A stretch of DNA of 64,000 nucleotides from Sphingobacterium corticibacter (GTDB lineage: Bacteria > Bacteroidota > Bacteroidia > Sphingobacteriales > Sphingobacteriaceae), in NCBI RefSeq assembly GCF_003076635.1, contig NZ_QDKG01000005.1, positions 186,001 to 250,000 on the forward strand, read 5' to 3'. The notes under the pieces were generated by a model. That model was not told the DNA's origin and made no database searches. It worked only from the letters and a program-made list of their open reading frames with translations. Shown piece after piece: positions 10,315-20,681 of the stretch. The position numbers were made by a program, and so were the translations under genes. The first letter of the stretch is position 1; every line of letters begins with the position of its first letter.

Positions 10315-10355
10315 CGAAACGGCTCCGATTACGTTAAGCAATCGGAGCCGTTTCG
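10315..10355. terminator. Bidirectional terminator between convergent genes
   Basis: A perfect 16-bp stem (10315-10330 with 10340-10355) and a 9-nt loop sit between the SH3-domain gene (+) and the RND pump gene (-). The T tracts on both sides are weak, but the stem is very stable. Confidence 0.75.
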
Positions 10356-10381
10356 ATTTCAAAACAGGTAATCGTTTAAGA

Positions 10382-13300
10382 TTACTCTGCCACATTCGGC
10401 GGAATCAGTTTATAAATTACCGGCGTCACGACACGTGATAGTAGAGTCGAACTAATCAATCCGCCAATCATCACAATTGCCAAAGGCGAAATAAGTGGGT
10501 TGGACGACCAAGCGATCGGCAACAAACCTCCTATAGCCGTCAAGGAAGTCAAGATAATTGGTAAGAAACGAATTTCACCTGCTTTTTCAATAGCTTCATT
10601 CAAAGGCATTCCTTCGCGACGTAGTTGATTGGTAAAATCTACCAGCAAAATCGTATTCTTCACCTCTATCCCGGCTAATGCAACTATTCCTATGGTCGCT
10701 ACAAAAGACAGCGTATTCCCAGTCATTAGCAACGCTAAAACAGCCCCCACAATACCCAACGGTATCACAGAAAGCACAATCAGCGTACTTTTGAACGTTT
10801 TGAACTCCAAGACTAATACCGCGATAAACATAAAGACCGTGATAATAATAATCGTGGAAAATCCTCCAAAGGCCGCTTCCCGACTCTCTACTTCACCTCC
10901 CATAGAATAGCTGTAGCCATCTGGAAAATCAAAGTTATCCATTTGTTGAATCACCGACGTGATCACTTCGTCATTGCCATAGCCTTTTTGCACGAAGGAG
11001 TTGACGGAAACCGTGCGCTCTTTATTACGGTGAAAAATACTTGACGGCGACGACTCTAATTCGAAGCTAGCCAGTTGGTACAATGGAATGGATTGCCCTT
11101 CTATATTCTGCACAAAGATGCCTTCCAACGTATTCAAATCAGCATATTCGCCACGCGGAACGGTGACCAGTACTTCGTAATCATTATCGTCGGAGTTCGG
11201 ATCAGAAAATGTTCCTGCGGAATATCCGGCAAGCGCTACACGTACCGTTTGATCAATCGTGCTGCTCGGCACGCCAAAAGCCATAGCCTTTTCGCGATTC
11301 ACGCGCACCCGAATATCAGATTTATTGCTTTTGATCGGATTGTTGACATATTCTGTACCGGCTGTCTTTTTCAGCAACGTCTCTACCGAAGCAGCTAAAC
11401 GTTGGAGCGTATCCAAGTTCTCTCCTTCAATACGAACTTCGACCGGAGATATTACCGGAACACCTTGCTCAAAATCACGCACTTCTACCTTGGCACCTAG
11501 GTAGGGCGACCAACGTTTGCGTAACTCTTCGATCAGTGCGATCTTCTCTTTTGATTTGACATCATCGTGCAATTGCACAAAAATCTCCGCGTAAGCAGGA
11601 TTCTCATTGGCTTGCTGCATATTATAATATACGCGTGGATTGCCTTTACCTACGTTACTAGTGTAGTATTTTACATCCGCTATTTGGCTGAGCTCCTGCT
11701 CTATTTGCCGCGTGATGCTGTCCGTTGTCACCACGTTTGCTTGTTGAGAAGCAGTGACATGCACCATAAATTGCGGCTTTTCTGATGGCGGGAATAAACT
11801 AAAACCAACCACAGGAATAAGCGCTAATGAAGCCACAAACACAACGACAGCCACCACAGTGGTGATGATAGGATGTTTCAACGCTTTATCCAACAGTTTA
11901 CCGTAGGTCTGATGGATTCCTTTTTGCATGGTGCGGAGAATGATATTTCCACCCTCATGCTCATGTGGCTTCAACAGCTTACTTGCTAGGAATGGCACAA
12001 CCAATAGCGCTACCAACATGGAGCCGATCACAGATGCGATGACGGCCGTCGGCATACTGCGAATAAATTCGCCTGCCATCTCCGGCATAAACATCAATGG
12101 CATAAAGGCAATTACTAAGGTAACCGTACAACCGACCACTGCTAAGGCAATTTGTTGTGTACCTTTTATAGCCGCCTCTAAACGCGAATAACCATCGCGC
12201 ATCCAACGCTCAATATTTTCGACCACGACAATACTATCATCCACTACCAAACCGAGCGCTACCACAAAACCGACGATGCTTAACTGATTGAGTGAATAAC
12301 CAGCAATATTCATCGTAATCAGACCCAAACCCAGCGATAATGGAATCGCGATCATCACCACGAGCGAAGCACGTGTACCTAATGGTAATAATGTGATCAA
12401 AACTAGCGTAATCGCAATTAAGAAATCGATGCCTAATCCACTAAGACGTTGATTGACGTTGTTCCCTTGATCAAAAGATAAAATTAGATCCACATTATCT
12501 GGAAGCTTTTCTTTAAAGCTTGCAAGTACTTGGGTGTAGGCTTCCTGTGTTTTTGCAATATTCTCCCCTTCTTTTTGCGCCGCATTAATTAGCACGCATT
12601 GGTATCCATTCAGCCGTGTAATGTGGGTGTTAGGACCAAAACTTGGATATACATCGGCAATATCTTCCAAAAAAACATTTCGGCCTTCGGCACTTGCTAC
12701 CACGGTACGACGAATTTGATTAACATCTTGATAGCTTCCACTGGTGGTGACGCTGAAATGCCGTGTTCCTGCATCCAAACTTCCGCCAGGGATATTTTGA
12801 GTTTCGCTGCGTACAATCTGCAAGACCCGATCCATCGGGATCTTCTGCTCGCGCATTTTATCCATATGCAGATCTACACGTACTTGCTGCGGCGGCATAC
12901 CAGATATATTCACATCTTTCAGTGCTTTTACTTTTTCCAACTCCGACTTTAGGTCTTCAGAAAGTCGTTTCATGGTAGTTCTTGAAGCATTTTCAGACAC
13001 CAATGCTGCTTGAATAACGCTTACATTATTCGGATCTACCTTGAGCACCTGCATGCTATAGATGTTTTCGGGCAATTCACTGCGTGCAGCATTCAACTCC
13101 CGCACCATTTCTTGGTATTTGCTTTCGTAGTCCGTTTTGAATTCGTATTCCACAAAGATGAAAGCCAAACCATTATTGATCGTGGTCTTGATCGTCTTGA
13201 TATTGTCTAATCCATAAAAGCGGGACTCCAATGGTTTCACCACGAGGTTTTCCATATCTTTTGGACTGGTTCCGGGATACACCACCACGACGGGAAAGTT

Positions 13301-13429
13301 GGAAGCTTTCATTTCTGGATCTTCCGCACGCGGCATAGTGAGCAAGGTGCTAATGGCAACGACCATAATCATCACCACCATGATCATGGTAAATTGATAA
13401 TTCTTGATTGGATATTTTATAAGGCTCAT
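10382..13429 (-). CDS. RND efflux pump inner-membrane permease (HAE1 type)
   Basis: Proton-driven drug/amphiphile exporter of the AcrB class, working with the adaptor and TolC channel encoded just upstream. The 1015 aa have two halves, each with TM segments and a large periplasmic loop. The first begins with one TM (residues 12-34), followed by a Pro/Glu-Asp motif (PRAEDPEM). The TM4 motif GLVVDDSIVVVENIERW carries the paired Asp typical of HAE1 pumps, unlike the metal-type CzcA at 29 kb. The gene follows the adaptor by 19 bases. The terminal position fits co-transcription with tetR-tolC-adaptor. Substrate is unknown. Confidence 0.92.
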   Translation of the reverse strand: MSLIKYPIKNYQFTMIMVVMIMVVAISTLLTMPRAEDPEMKASNFPVVVVYPGTSPKDMENLVVKPLESRFYGLDNIKTIKTTINNGLAFIFVEYEFKTDYESKYQEMVRELNAARSELPENIYSMQVLKVDPNNVSVIQAALVSENASRTTMKRLSEDLKSELEKVKALKDVNISGMPPQQVRVDLHMDKMREQKIPMDRVLQIVRSETQNIPGGSLDAGTRHFSVTTSGSYQDVNQIRRTVVASAEGRNVFLEDIADVYPSFGPNTHITRLNGYQCVLINAAQKEGENIAKTQEAYTQVLASFKEKLPDNVDLILSFDQGNNVNQRLSGLGIDFLIAITLVLITLLPLGTRASLVVMIAIPLSLGLGLITMNIAGYSLNQLSIVGFVVALGLVVDDSIVVVENIERWMRDGYSRLEAAIKGTQQIALAVVGCTVTLVIAFMPLMFMPEMAGEFIRSMPTAVIASVIGSMLVALLVVPFLASKLLKPHEHEGGNIILRTMQKGIHQTYGKLLDKALKHPIITTVVAVVVFVASLALIPVVGFSLFPPSEKPQFMVHVTASQQANVVTTDSITRQIEQELSQIADVKYYTSNVGKGNPRVYYNMQQANENPAYAEIFVQLHDDVKSKEKIALIEELRKRWSPYLGAKVEVRDFEQGVPVISPVEVRIEGENLDTLQRLAASVETLLKKTAGTEYVNNPIKSNKSDIRVRVNREKAMAFGVPSSTIDQTVRVALAGYSAGTFSDPNSDDNDYEVLVTVPRGEYADLNTLEGIFVQNIEGQSIPLYQLASFELESSPSSIFHRNKERTVSVNSFVQKGYGNDEVITSVIQQMDNFDFPDGYSYSMGGEVESREAAFGGFSTIIIITVFMFIAVLVLEFKTFKSTLIVLSVIPLGIVGAVLALLMTGNTLSFVATIGIVALAGIEVKNTILLVDFTNQLRREGMPLNEAIEKAGEIRFLPIILTSLTAIGGLLPIAWSSNPLISPLAIVMIGGLISSTLLSRVVTPVIYKLIPPNVAE

Positions 13430-13448
13430 AGCGATAGTTTCTAAAATA

Positions 13449-14513
13449 TTATGGTTTTACGCGTATGAATGATCCTTCAGTGAGGTAAGGACTTCCGGCA
13501 ACGATTACACCTTGCACATTTTCCAATCCTGATATAATGGTAACGGATTGCTGACCAATCTCGCCCAATTGCACAGCTTGCTTGGTCGCCGTCTTGCCAT
13601 CTTTTGTCACGTAAACATAAGCCTGCTTACCGTTGGCGTCCACTAATGCTTCGTACGGGATTTCCCAACTATTTTGGCGAGCTGCTATGCTATTAGATTG
13701 TGCGACGGAAATACGTGATTTACCAAAAACGCCTGCGGCTAGTTTGCCATTGAAAGGAGATTTCACATCAAGATAAATAGCAAAAGTCCCAGATTTTGGA
13801 TCCATCGCTTCGAGTTTATTAGATACTACCGCTTGCAATTTCTGCCCGGGAAGCGCATCGGTTTCAATTTCGGCTGTATCGCCTTTTTGGATTCTCGCCC
13901 ATTGACTATCGCTCACGCCCACTTTCAACATCCACTTATGCGTACCGGCGCCGTTTACTTGCAAAACTGGCGTTCCAGGGCCAACTACTTGCCCTTGATT
14001 GGCCAAGCGAGCTAGCACGAATCCCGAAAATGGTGCGATAATGTGCAATTGTTGTTGATTATATTGCACGGATTCTATATCGCGCTTGGCCAATTCCCAA
14101 GCGGATCGTGCATTTTGCAATTGCTCCAAGGTAGCTACACTATCGCGATACAATTTTTGTGCGCGCTGATAATCGCGCTCCGCTTTCTCCAATCCCACAT
14201 TGGCTTGCCCGACTTTTGCATCTATTTCTGTGGCTTGCACAGAAGCCAATCGCTGACCTTTGCGAATGGGATCACCTTCTTTCACATAAATCTGCTGAAT
14301 AACGCCACCATTTTTAAAACCCAAAACGGTTTCATCATCTGTGGTAAATACGCCTGTTGCTTCGATAGTTTCTTCGCCATCGAGTTGTTGCAGCGATAAT
14401 AATGTGACCGGAATGGTATCTTCTACCGAAATGGCCTCTTCTCGTTGCGCGTGACCACAAGAGGATAGTAGGGCGATTGTGATCAGGTATAAATTGATAT
14501 TGGATATTTTCAT
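13449..14513 (-). CDS. RND efflux periplasmic adaptor (membrane fusion protein), lipoprotein
   Basis: Bridges the RND permease and the TolC channel. The ATG at 14513 is chosen because it gives a lipoprotein signal (MKISNINLYLITIALLSSC, Cys19) and starts 8 bases after the tolC stop. The longer reading runs back into tolC and has no signal. Of the 354 aa, the early part shows the half-lipoyl motif GVIQQIYVKEGDPIRKGQ, followed by a coiled-coil hairpin (AKVGQANVGLEKAERDYQRAQKLY), the second lipoyl half (APFSGFVLARLANQGQVV) and beta-barrel domains. It is the third gene of the tetR-led operon. Confidence 0.92.
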   Translation of the reverse strand: MKISNINLYLITIALLSSCGHAQREEAISVEDTIPVTLLSLQQLDGEETIEATGVFTTDDETVLGFKNGGVIQQIYVKEGDPIRKGQRLASVQATEIDAKVGQANVGLEKAERDYQRAQKLYRDSVATLEQLQNARSAWELAKRDIESVQYNQQQLHIIAPFSGFVLARLANQGQVVGPGTPVLQVNGAGTHKWMLKVGVSDSQWARIQKGDTAEIETDALPGQKLQAVVSNKLEAMDPKSGTFAIYLDVKSPFNGKLAAGVFGKSRISVAQSNSIAARQNSWEIPYEALVDANGKQAYVYVTKDGKTATKQAVQLGEIGQQSVTIISGLENVQGVIVAGSPYLTEGSFIRVKP

Positions 14514-14521
14514 GATAGGGT

Positions 14522-15871
14522 TTAATCTAAGGTATAACTTGCTGTTTCTCGTTCTAATTTGGCTACCGCGATCATCCACTTGTACAAAGCAAGATTTTCG
14601 GCCAATTGGGCATTTGTATATTGCGAACGCGCATCAATGGTTTCAATGTAGGTATTGACACCTTCGTTGAATCCGCGTTGGATTAGTCGTTGATAAGTTC
14701 CGGCAGCCTCTAGTTGCTTTTTCGCATTTTGATAATTCCGAATCGTGCTGGTCACCTCATTATTCGCTACTCGCGCTGAAGTTTCTAGCTGCTGTTGCAC
14801 ACGAAGGCGCTGCTGTTGTGCTTCTGCCACGGCCACTTGACTTTCGCGAATTTTCAACTTGTTGCGACCGCCTTCAAAAATGGGTACCGTGAGCTGCGCA
14901 CCGATCATCACATATTGCGATTCCCGATTGAAGCGCATGTTTTCTGCCTGCGATCCCACATCAACAAATGCGTTTAACTTGGGCACAAACACTTGTTTGT
15001 TCATCTTCACCATCGTTTCCTGCACATTGATCTGATTGCTCAAGGCCTCCAACTCCTCTCTACCTTCTACTTGCAACTCACCTCGTTGCTGTGTTAGATT
15101 TTGTACTTTCGTGGGTTGCTGTTGGATAGGCTCTTCCGCATCTCTATTAAGTAGCATATTAAAATAATAGCGTGCATTGGCCACTTGCTGCTCTGCTTCG
15201 ACCAATTTGGCTTCTCCTTGCGCAATTTCCGCATCGGCACGTACTACATACGCCGGCAATCCACTACCTGCTTCTAGCAACTTTTCATTCACGCGCTTTC
15301 CTTCTTTGGCGAGATCAAGCGCATTCTGGTATACCTTCACACCATCTTCCGCACTCCAATAATTGTAATAAGCGATCTTAATATCACGAACGAGTTCTCT
15401 TTGATAAATCTCCACTTCATGTTCGCGCATTTGCACTGCCTGTTCGTTCATGTGCTTATTGTGCTTGATATCGGTATTGATGATCGGCATACCCGCACGA
15501 ATACGCGCATCGTAATAGTTTCGCGGCAGAAAATTAATGCGTTCATTGTTGATAAGTGGAAACGCTTGCGACTGTGTCAGTTGATTCAGCGTCTGATAAA
15601 CCGGATTGAGCAAATCTCCGACAGGAAGTTCGATCATACGACCACCATTGGCGGTAGAATACACCGCATCGAAGGAAACAGTAGGTAAATACATGCTTCG
15701 TGCGATATCCAGATTGACCATGGCCTTATCCAAGGATAGGTTCTTCTCGGCAATCGTCAAGTTATTCTTCAACCCCACCGCGATATAGTCATCTAAAATG
15801 CTTTGCGCACTAGCCGAGTGAGAGCATAAGCTAGTGGCTAATACACAGATGATCAGAAATCTTGTTCTCAT
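14522..15871 (-). CDS. TolC-family outer-membrane efflux channel
   Basis: Outer-membrane exit duct of the tripartite pump. The 449 aa have a signal peptide (residues 1-22, ending SASA) and the internally repeated TolC architecture. Long coiled coils contain the typical Asn-rich ANNEVTSTIRNYQNAKKQLEA and the closing segment YIETIDARSQYTNAQLAENLALYKW. A palindrome matching the one at the tetR promoter overlaps the region just before its ATG (15874-15886). Second gene of the operon, 20 bases after tetR. Confidence 0.92.
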   Translation of the reverse strand: MRTRFLIICVLATSLCSHSASAQSILDDYIAVGLKNNLTIAEKNLSLDKAMVNLDIARSMYLPTVSFDAVYSTANGGRMIELPVGDLLNPVYQTLNQLTQSQAFPLINNERINFLPRNYYDARIRAGMPIINTDIKHNKHMNEQAVQMREHEVEIYQRELVRDIKIAYYNYWSAEDGVKVYQNALDLAKEGKRVNEKLLEAGSGLPAYVVRADAEIAQGEAKLVEAEQQVANARYYFNMLLNRDAEEPIQQQPTKVQNLTQQRGELQVEGREELEALSNQINVQETMVKMNKQVFVPKLNAFVDVGSQAENMRFNRESQYVMIGAQLTVPIFEGGRNKLKIRESQVAVAEAQQQRLRVQQQLETSARVANNEVTSTIRNYQNAKKQLEAAGTYQRLIQRGFNEGVNTYIETIDARSQYTNAQLAENLALYKWMIAVAKLERETASYTLD

Positions 15872-15873
15872 AG

Positions 15874-15886
15874 TTAACAGTGTTTA
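15874..15886. promoter_or_regulatory. Candidate TetR operator, copy 2 (tetR-tolC gap)
   Basis: TTAACAGTGTTTA, an inverted repeat differing by one arm base from the perfect palindrome in front of tetR (16547-16559). It touches the translation-start region of tolC. Confidence 0.5.
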
Positions 15887-15891
15887 TATTC

Positions 15892-16530
15892 TTATTTTAT
15901 TCTCTCCAACATACTGACGTATAATTGAAAAGTACGCTCTAAAAATTCCGCCTCCAACGCTTCGGAAAACAGTAAATTATTGAGCTGTTTCAGATGGCCA
16001 GACAAAAACAAGGAAGCCATTCCATGCACCGTACTCCACGCTTGTAAAGAAAGCGTTTGCACATCCATTCCTTTAAAAAAACCTTCCTGCTGACAATCTT
16101 TAATCGTCGCAATCAGCATTTCAAAAACACGATCTCCTTCTTCCCAATAGTCCTCACCGCCATGATCATCTAAGAATTGCATCGGTTCTTTCATCATAAA
16201 CATAAGTTCATAATATCCTGGCTCGGTTACCGCAAACGACAAATATGCTTTTCCGATGGCCTTTAAGCGTTCGAAAGCGTGATCTACATGCATCAACACC
16301 TCCATCCTAGTACGCAACAACGAACAACCTTCTAAATGCAAAGCGTACACGATATCACGTTTGTCTTTATAATACAAGTAAATGGTCGTGGGACTGATAT
16401 CTACTTCCTTAGCAATCTTACGAATTGAGGTTGCTTCAATTCCTTCTTCGACAAACAACTTCTTCGCCGCAGCTAATATCTTGCTACGCGAATCCTCTTT
16501 ATGTTTCAGTTTTTTTTCTTGCACACTCAT
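15892..16530 (-). CDS. TetR/AcrR family repressor of the efflux operon
   Basis: Ligand-responsive DNA-binding repressor. The 212 aa show the N-terminal helix-turn-helix at about residues 14-62 (RSKILAAAKKLFVEEGIEA, then IAKEVDISPTTIYLYYKDK). The C-terminal domain is all-helical, of the ligand-binding/dimerisation kind, with the form seen in WHG-domain TetRs (LKAIGKAYLSFAVTEPGYYELMF). It is the first gene of tetR-tolC-adaptor-RND. A perfect palindrome abuts the promoter box upstream, pointing to autorepression together with the pump. The inducer is unknown. Confidence 0.92.
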   Translation of the reverse strand: MSVQEKKLKHKEDSRSKILAAAKKLFVEEGIEATSIRKIAKEVDISPTTIYLYYKDKRDIVYALHLEGCSLLRTRMEVLMHVDHAFERLKAIGKAYLSFAVTEPGYYELMFMMKEPMQFLDDHGGEDYWEEGDRVFEMLIATIKDCQQEGFFKGMDVQTLSLQAWSTVHGMASLFLSGHLKQLNNLLFSEALEAEFLERTFQLYVSMLERIK

Positions 16531-16537
16531 AACGTTG

Positions 16538-16559
16538 CAAATATACTTAACACTGTTAA
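16538..16559 (-). promoter_or_regulatory. tetR promoter -7 box with adjoining operator palindrome
   Basis: Minus-strand TATATTTG (16545-16538) is the -7 element. Directly upstream lies the 13-base palindrome TTAACAGTGTTAA (16559-16547), inside the spacer where a bound repressor would block RNA polymerase. The same motif recurs at 15874-15886. Confidence 0.6.
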
Positions 16560-16752
16560 TAATTTTAAAATTTTTAACAACCTGACGATCGTATGACGAT
16601 GAGAAATACGGAAATTTAGGCAGACTCTAGTAAGCGAATAAGACATTTTGTCTCTTAAAACTCAACATAACCGACATAATTTCAGCAAGTTAACCTTGTG
16701 ATTGACTAGGCATACGATTTGATGAAGCATCAGTATAAAAAACGACACAGCT

Positions 16753-19362
16753 ATGAATTTTAACAACTATACTATTAAAGCTCAGGAAGCCATCCAGAAG
16801 GCCTCTGAGATTGCTGGTGGAAATCAGCAGCAGGCCATTGAGCCAGCACATATATTAAAGGGGTTAATGACGGTAGATGAAAATGTAATCAGTCATTTAC
16901 TCAAAAAACTACAAGTAAATATCAATCATACGACTGCTGAGCTAGATCAGTACATTGCTGCTTTACCAAAAGTCTCTGGAAGCAATATTTATCTGAGCAA
17001 CAGTAGCAATACGGTGTTGCAAAAAGCTCAAACTTATTTAAAGGAGTTTGGTGACGAGTTTATCTCAGTAGAGCATCTGCTGCTAGCTTTATTGAGCAGC
17101 AACGACAAGGCAGCTACTTTATTGAAGGATCAAGGCGCAACTGAGAAAGATTTGAAATTGGCAATTAAGGAACTTCGCGGCAATAATCGGGTAACCGATC
17201 AAAATGCCGAAGCCACCTACAATGCCTTGGGCAAATACGCGCGCAACTTGAATGAATATGCAGAATCGGGTAAACTAGATCCGGTCATTGGACGTGATGA
17301 GGAGATTCGTCGCGTGATGCAAATCCTATCACGCCGCACAAAGAATAATCCTATCTTGGTGGGTGAACCGGGCGTCGGTAAGACGGCTATTGCCGAAGGT
17401 ATTGCACATCGAATCATCAAAGGTGATGTCCCTGAAAACCTCAAGTCAAAAACAGTCTTTTCGCTAGATATGGGCGCCTTGATTGCGGGAGCAAAATACA
17501 AAGGCGAATTTGAAGAACGATTAAAAGCGGTAGTGAAAGAAGTTTCGGACAGCGACGGCGAAATTATCTTATTCATCGATGAGATCCACACTTTGGTCGG
17601 AGCAGGTGGTGGCGAAGGCGCTATGGATGCAGCAAATATCTTGAAGCCTGCTTTAGCACGTGGAGAGCTACGTGCGATTGGAGCAACCACTTTAAATGAG
17701 TTTCAAAAATTCTTTGAGAAGGACAAAGCCCTAGAAAGACGTTTCCAAAAAGTAATGGTCGACGAACCGGATACGCAGGATGCGATATCAATTCTTCGTG
17801 GATTGAAAGAACGCTACGAAACGCACCATAAGGTGCGCATCTTGGACGAATCGATTATTGCGGCCGTAGAGCTTTCTCAGCGCTATATTACGGATCGTTT
17901 CTTGCCAGATAAGGCGATTGATTTGGTCGACGAGGCCGCATCTAAGTTACGCTTAGAAATGGATTCGGTACCTGAAGTGGTGGATGAATTGAACCGTCGC
18001 ATCATGCAGTTGGAGATTGAGCGCGAGGCCATTAAACGGGAACAGGATTCGCGCAAAGTCGATGAGCTTTCGGAAAGTATTGCCAACTTATCCAACGAGC
18101 GTGACTCGCTGAAAGCAGCTTGGCAGTCGGAAAAGGATTTAGTTGATCGGGTGAATCAGGAGATTCAATATATCGAAGATTACAAACTAGAAGCAGAACA
18201 GGCCGAACGCGCGGGTGATTACGGTAAGGTGGCAGAATTACGTTACGGTAAAATCAAAGAGGCACAGGATAATACCGAGAAGCTTAAGCTGGAATTGGCT
18301 GAAAAGCAACAAAACAGCCGCATGTTGAAAGAGGAAGTTACTTCGGAAGATATTGCTGATGTGGTATCTCGCTGGACAGGTATTCCGGTGAACAAAATGG
18401 TGCAATCCGAGCGCGAGAAATTGCTCAACTTGGAAGAAGAATTGCATAAACGCGTCGCTGGACAGGAGGAAGCTATCGAAGCGATTTCAGATGCCATTCG
18501 TCGTTCTAGAGCCGGGTTAAGTGATGCCAAGCGGCCAATTGGTTCTTTTATATTTCTGGGAACTACCGGTGTGGGTAAAACGGAATTAGCGAAATCTTTG
18601 GCAGAATTTCTATTCGATGATGAACAAGCGTTGGTACGCATCGATATGTCTGAATACCAAGAAAGGCATGCTGTTTCGAGATTGATCGGAGCGCCTCCGG
18701 GATACGTTGGTTACGAAGAAGGCGGTCAGTTAACGGAAGCCGTTCGTCGTCGTCCGTACTCGGTTGTATTATTGGATGAGATTGAAAAAGCGCATCCAGA
18801 TGTATTCAACATCTTGTTGCAAGTACTGGATGATGGTCATTTAACGGACAACAAAGGTCGCGTGGTGAATTTTAAAAACACCATCATCATCATGACGTCT
18901 AATACGGGTTCGCATCTGATTCAGCAGAACTTCTCGACCTTGAATGAGGAAAACAGAGAAAGTGTGATCGCTAAAACGAAAGACGATGTATTTGAGCTAT
19001 TGCAGCAGAGCATTCGCCCTGAGTTTTTGAACCGGATTGATGAAATCATCATGTTCACACCGCTTGGTCGTGACGAGATTGGAGATATCGTGCGGATGCA
19101 ATTCTCTCGCGTGCAAAAACAATTGGCCGAGCAAAACATATTCATCGAAGCAACTGAAGAAGCTTTGGATTGGTTAGCACAATTGGGTTACGATCCAGTA
19201 TATGGTGCTCGCCCATTGAAACGCGTGATTCAAAAACGTATTCTCAATGAACTTTCTAAAGCCATCTTGGCGGATAAGGTCAGAAAAGACTCGATCATCA
19301 AGATTGACAGCTTCGACGGACAGTTTGTATTTGTCGAGAAAGAGCCGGAAACGACGGAATAG
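16753..19362 (+). CDS. clpB: ATP-dependent disaggregase ClpB
   Basis: Hexameric AAA+ chaperone that rescues aggregated proteins with DnaK. The 869 aa show the Clp N-domain (1-145), NBD1 with Walker A GEPGVGKT at 204-211 and Walker B near [11 protein letters not shown], and the coiled-coil M domain (about 400-530). NBD2 has Walker A GTTGVGKT at 603-610, [14 protein letters not shown], and sensor/arginine-finger motifs near [13 protein letters not shown]. No IGF/L loop for ClpP docking is visible, consistent with ClpB rather than ClpA/ClpC. Stands alone, with a 222-base upstream gap shared with tetR and a strong terminator downstream. Confidence 0.97.
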   Translation: MNFNNYTIKAQEAIQKASEIAGGNQQQAIEPAHILKGLMTVDENVISHLLKKLQVNINHTTAELDQYIAALPKVSGSNIYLSNSSNTVLQKAQTYLKEFGDEFISVEHLLLALLSSNDKAATLLKDQGATEKDLKLAIKELRGNNRVTDQNAEATYNALGKYARNLNEYAESGKLDPVIGRDEEIRRVMQILSRRTKNNPILVGEPGVGKTAIAEGIAHRIIKGDVPENLKSKTVFSLDMGALIAGAKYKGEFEERLKAVVKEVSDSDGEIILFIDEIHTLVGAGGGEGAMDAANILKPALARGELRAIGATTLNEFQKFFEKDKALERRFQKVMVDEPDTQDAISILRGLKERYETHHKVRILDESIIAAVELSQRYITDRFLPDKAIDLVDEAASKLRLEMDSVPEVVDELNRRIMQLEIEREAIKREQDSRKVDELSESIANLSNERDSLKAAWQSEKDLVDRVNQEIQYIEDYKLEAEQAERAGDYGKVAELRYGKIKEAQDNTEKLKLELAEKQQNSRMLKEEVTSEDIADVVSRWTGIPVNKMVQSEREKLLNLEEELHKRVAGQEEAIEAISDAIRRSRAGLSDAKRPIGSFIFLGTTGVGKTELAKSLAEFLFDDEQALVRIDMSEYQERHAVSRLIGAPPGYVGYEEGGQLTEAVRRRPYSVVLLDEIEKAHPDVFNILLQVLDDGHLTDNKGRVVNFKNTIIIMTSNTGSHLIQQNFSTLNEENRESVIAKTKDDVFELLQQSIRPEFLNRIDEIIMFTPLGRDEIGDIVRMQFSRVQKQLAEQNIFIEATEEALDWLAQLGYDPVYGARPLKRVIQKRILNELSKAILADKVRKDSIIKIDSFDGQFVFVEKEPETTE

Positions 19363-19370
19363 ATTTAATT

Positions 19371-19417
19371 ACAAAATAGAAAAGGATCGAACTTCGTTCG
19401 ATCCTTTTCTATTTTGT
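19371..19417. terminator. Strong bidirectional terminator after clpB
   Basis: A perfect 22-bp stem (19371-19392 with 19396-19417) closed by a TTC loop lies between clpB (+) and the convergent S41 peptidase gene (-). The T-rich right arm and A-rich left arm provide U tracts in both directions. Confidence 0.85.
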
Positions 19418-19448
19418 AATATTTTAAATTCTCATCAGAATAATGAAG

Positions 19449-20642
19449 CTACTGCCGATTAATAAGTTGGATAGCCGCTTCTAACTGCGCATCTCGACCT
19501 GTCGCTAAGGTAACAAGATCTACAGGCGCTGATACATCTGGAGTCAGTCCGATTCCCTCATAAACTCTATTATCTAATGCCTTGATTTGTAATGAAGATG
19601 TATAGACCAAACTCATAAAGCTGGTTGCAAACTGACCAGCATTATATATATAATTGCTCGTCAAGGGTCCCATCGCTCCCCAAGTACGTTCTCCTACAAA
19701 GTGACCATTCGGCATTGCCTGTACCGCCAACGCCGTAATCTCTGACATACTAATTGAATAATTATCAGCGATCACCACAATAGGTGCCGTAATTTCTTTA
19801 GCTTCACTTACAGGATTTACTCTTGCTGGAATCCACGGGGTAAAATCCAACCGATTGTTGGTCAGTTTAGATTTTGTGTATCCAAAATGAAGTGGACTGG
19901 TAATCATACGACCAAGTAAGAAATCAAGATCAGCCAGCGCTCCTCCACCGTTATTACGCACATCAATAATGACACCACGAGGTTGTTCTCCCTCTAGAAC
20001 ATTCGCAAAAAAATGATCCAAAGTAGCTGCATAAGTCTCAGATGTCTCATAAAGATTTGATAAATTGAAAGAATTGAAATACAGATAAGCAATACCTTCG
20101 GAAGCTGCAGCTGTACCACTTACTGCAAAGTATTGCGCATTTGGTTCATTAACAATCACCCGAGAAACATCTGGATTTAAATATCGTGGGGGTATGGTAT
20201 TAAAGAAATGATTTGGATTAATTCGACCCCGAAAATCCTCCATGCGCTGTTTCCGCTGAAATGCTGGATTTATCGTAGCAGAATCGCTTAATATCTCCGA
20301 GCGAAACTGAAGCGCATAATGACTATCTACTAATCCATTTGTCATCGTCTTAAAGTAGGTATAGCTTCTTCTGACATCAGCAGTATCATTGATATTCATA
20401 GTAGCGAAAATCGGCTGATAGCGACGGTAGACCTGATCCCAGTCTGTCGTATCGATATCCCAAAAGACATAATTGTTATTCATACCATTCCAGAACGTTT
20501 CAAATACCTCTTCAAAATTACCCCCAGGGTAGTCGGTTGGCCGCTCCAGCTCAGGCATATCTTTGCGGCAGGCATTCAGCATAACAAATAAAGCTGGAAC
20601 AATAAGAACAATAGATCGTATGTTTACTATATAATTTTTCAT
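19449..20642 (-). CDS. S41 family (tail-specific/CtpA-like) peptidase, lipoprotein
   Basis: 397 aa. A hydrophobic leader ends in MLNAC (Cys25), so it is a predicted lipoprotein. An N-terminal helical segment (VFETFWNGMNNNYVFWDID) is typical of Bacteroidota S41 proteins. The peptidase core follows, with RGVIIDVRNNGGGALAD and the nucleophile region IADNYSISMSEI. No clear PDZ domain is seen. Substrate unknown; family members degrade periplasmic proteins. It lies 39 bases downstream of the barrel-protein gene, so the two may be co-transcribed. Confidence 0.85.
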   Translation of the reverse strand: MKNYIVNIRSIVLIVPALFVMLNACRKDMPELERPTDYPGGNFEEVFETFWNGMNNNYVFWDIDTTDWDQVYRRYQPIFATMNINDTADVRRSYTYFKTMTNGLVDSHYALQFRSEILSDSATINPAFQRKQRMEDFRGRINPNHFFNTIPPRYLNPDVSRVIVNEPNAQYFAVSGTAAASEGIAYLYFNSFNLSNLYETSETYAATLDHFFANVLEGEQPRGVIIDVRNNGGGALADLDFLLGRMITSPLHFGYTKSKLTNNRLDFTPWIPARVNPVSEAKEITAPIVVIADNYSISMSEITALAVQAMPNGHFVGERTWGAMGPLTSNYIYNAGQFATSFMSLVYTSSLQIKALDNRVYEGIGLTPDVSAPVDLVTLATGRDAQLEAAIQLINRQ

Positions 20643-20681
20643 TTTTTTTCTAAGTATGAGACAAGAATTGATAAATGGGAA

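Noticed and set aside
14514..14579. Longer adaptor protein starting inside tolC
   Set aside because: It removes the lipoprotein signal from the N-terminus and overlaps tolC by 58 bases; the ATG at 14513 fits family and spacing.
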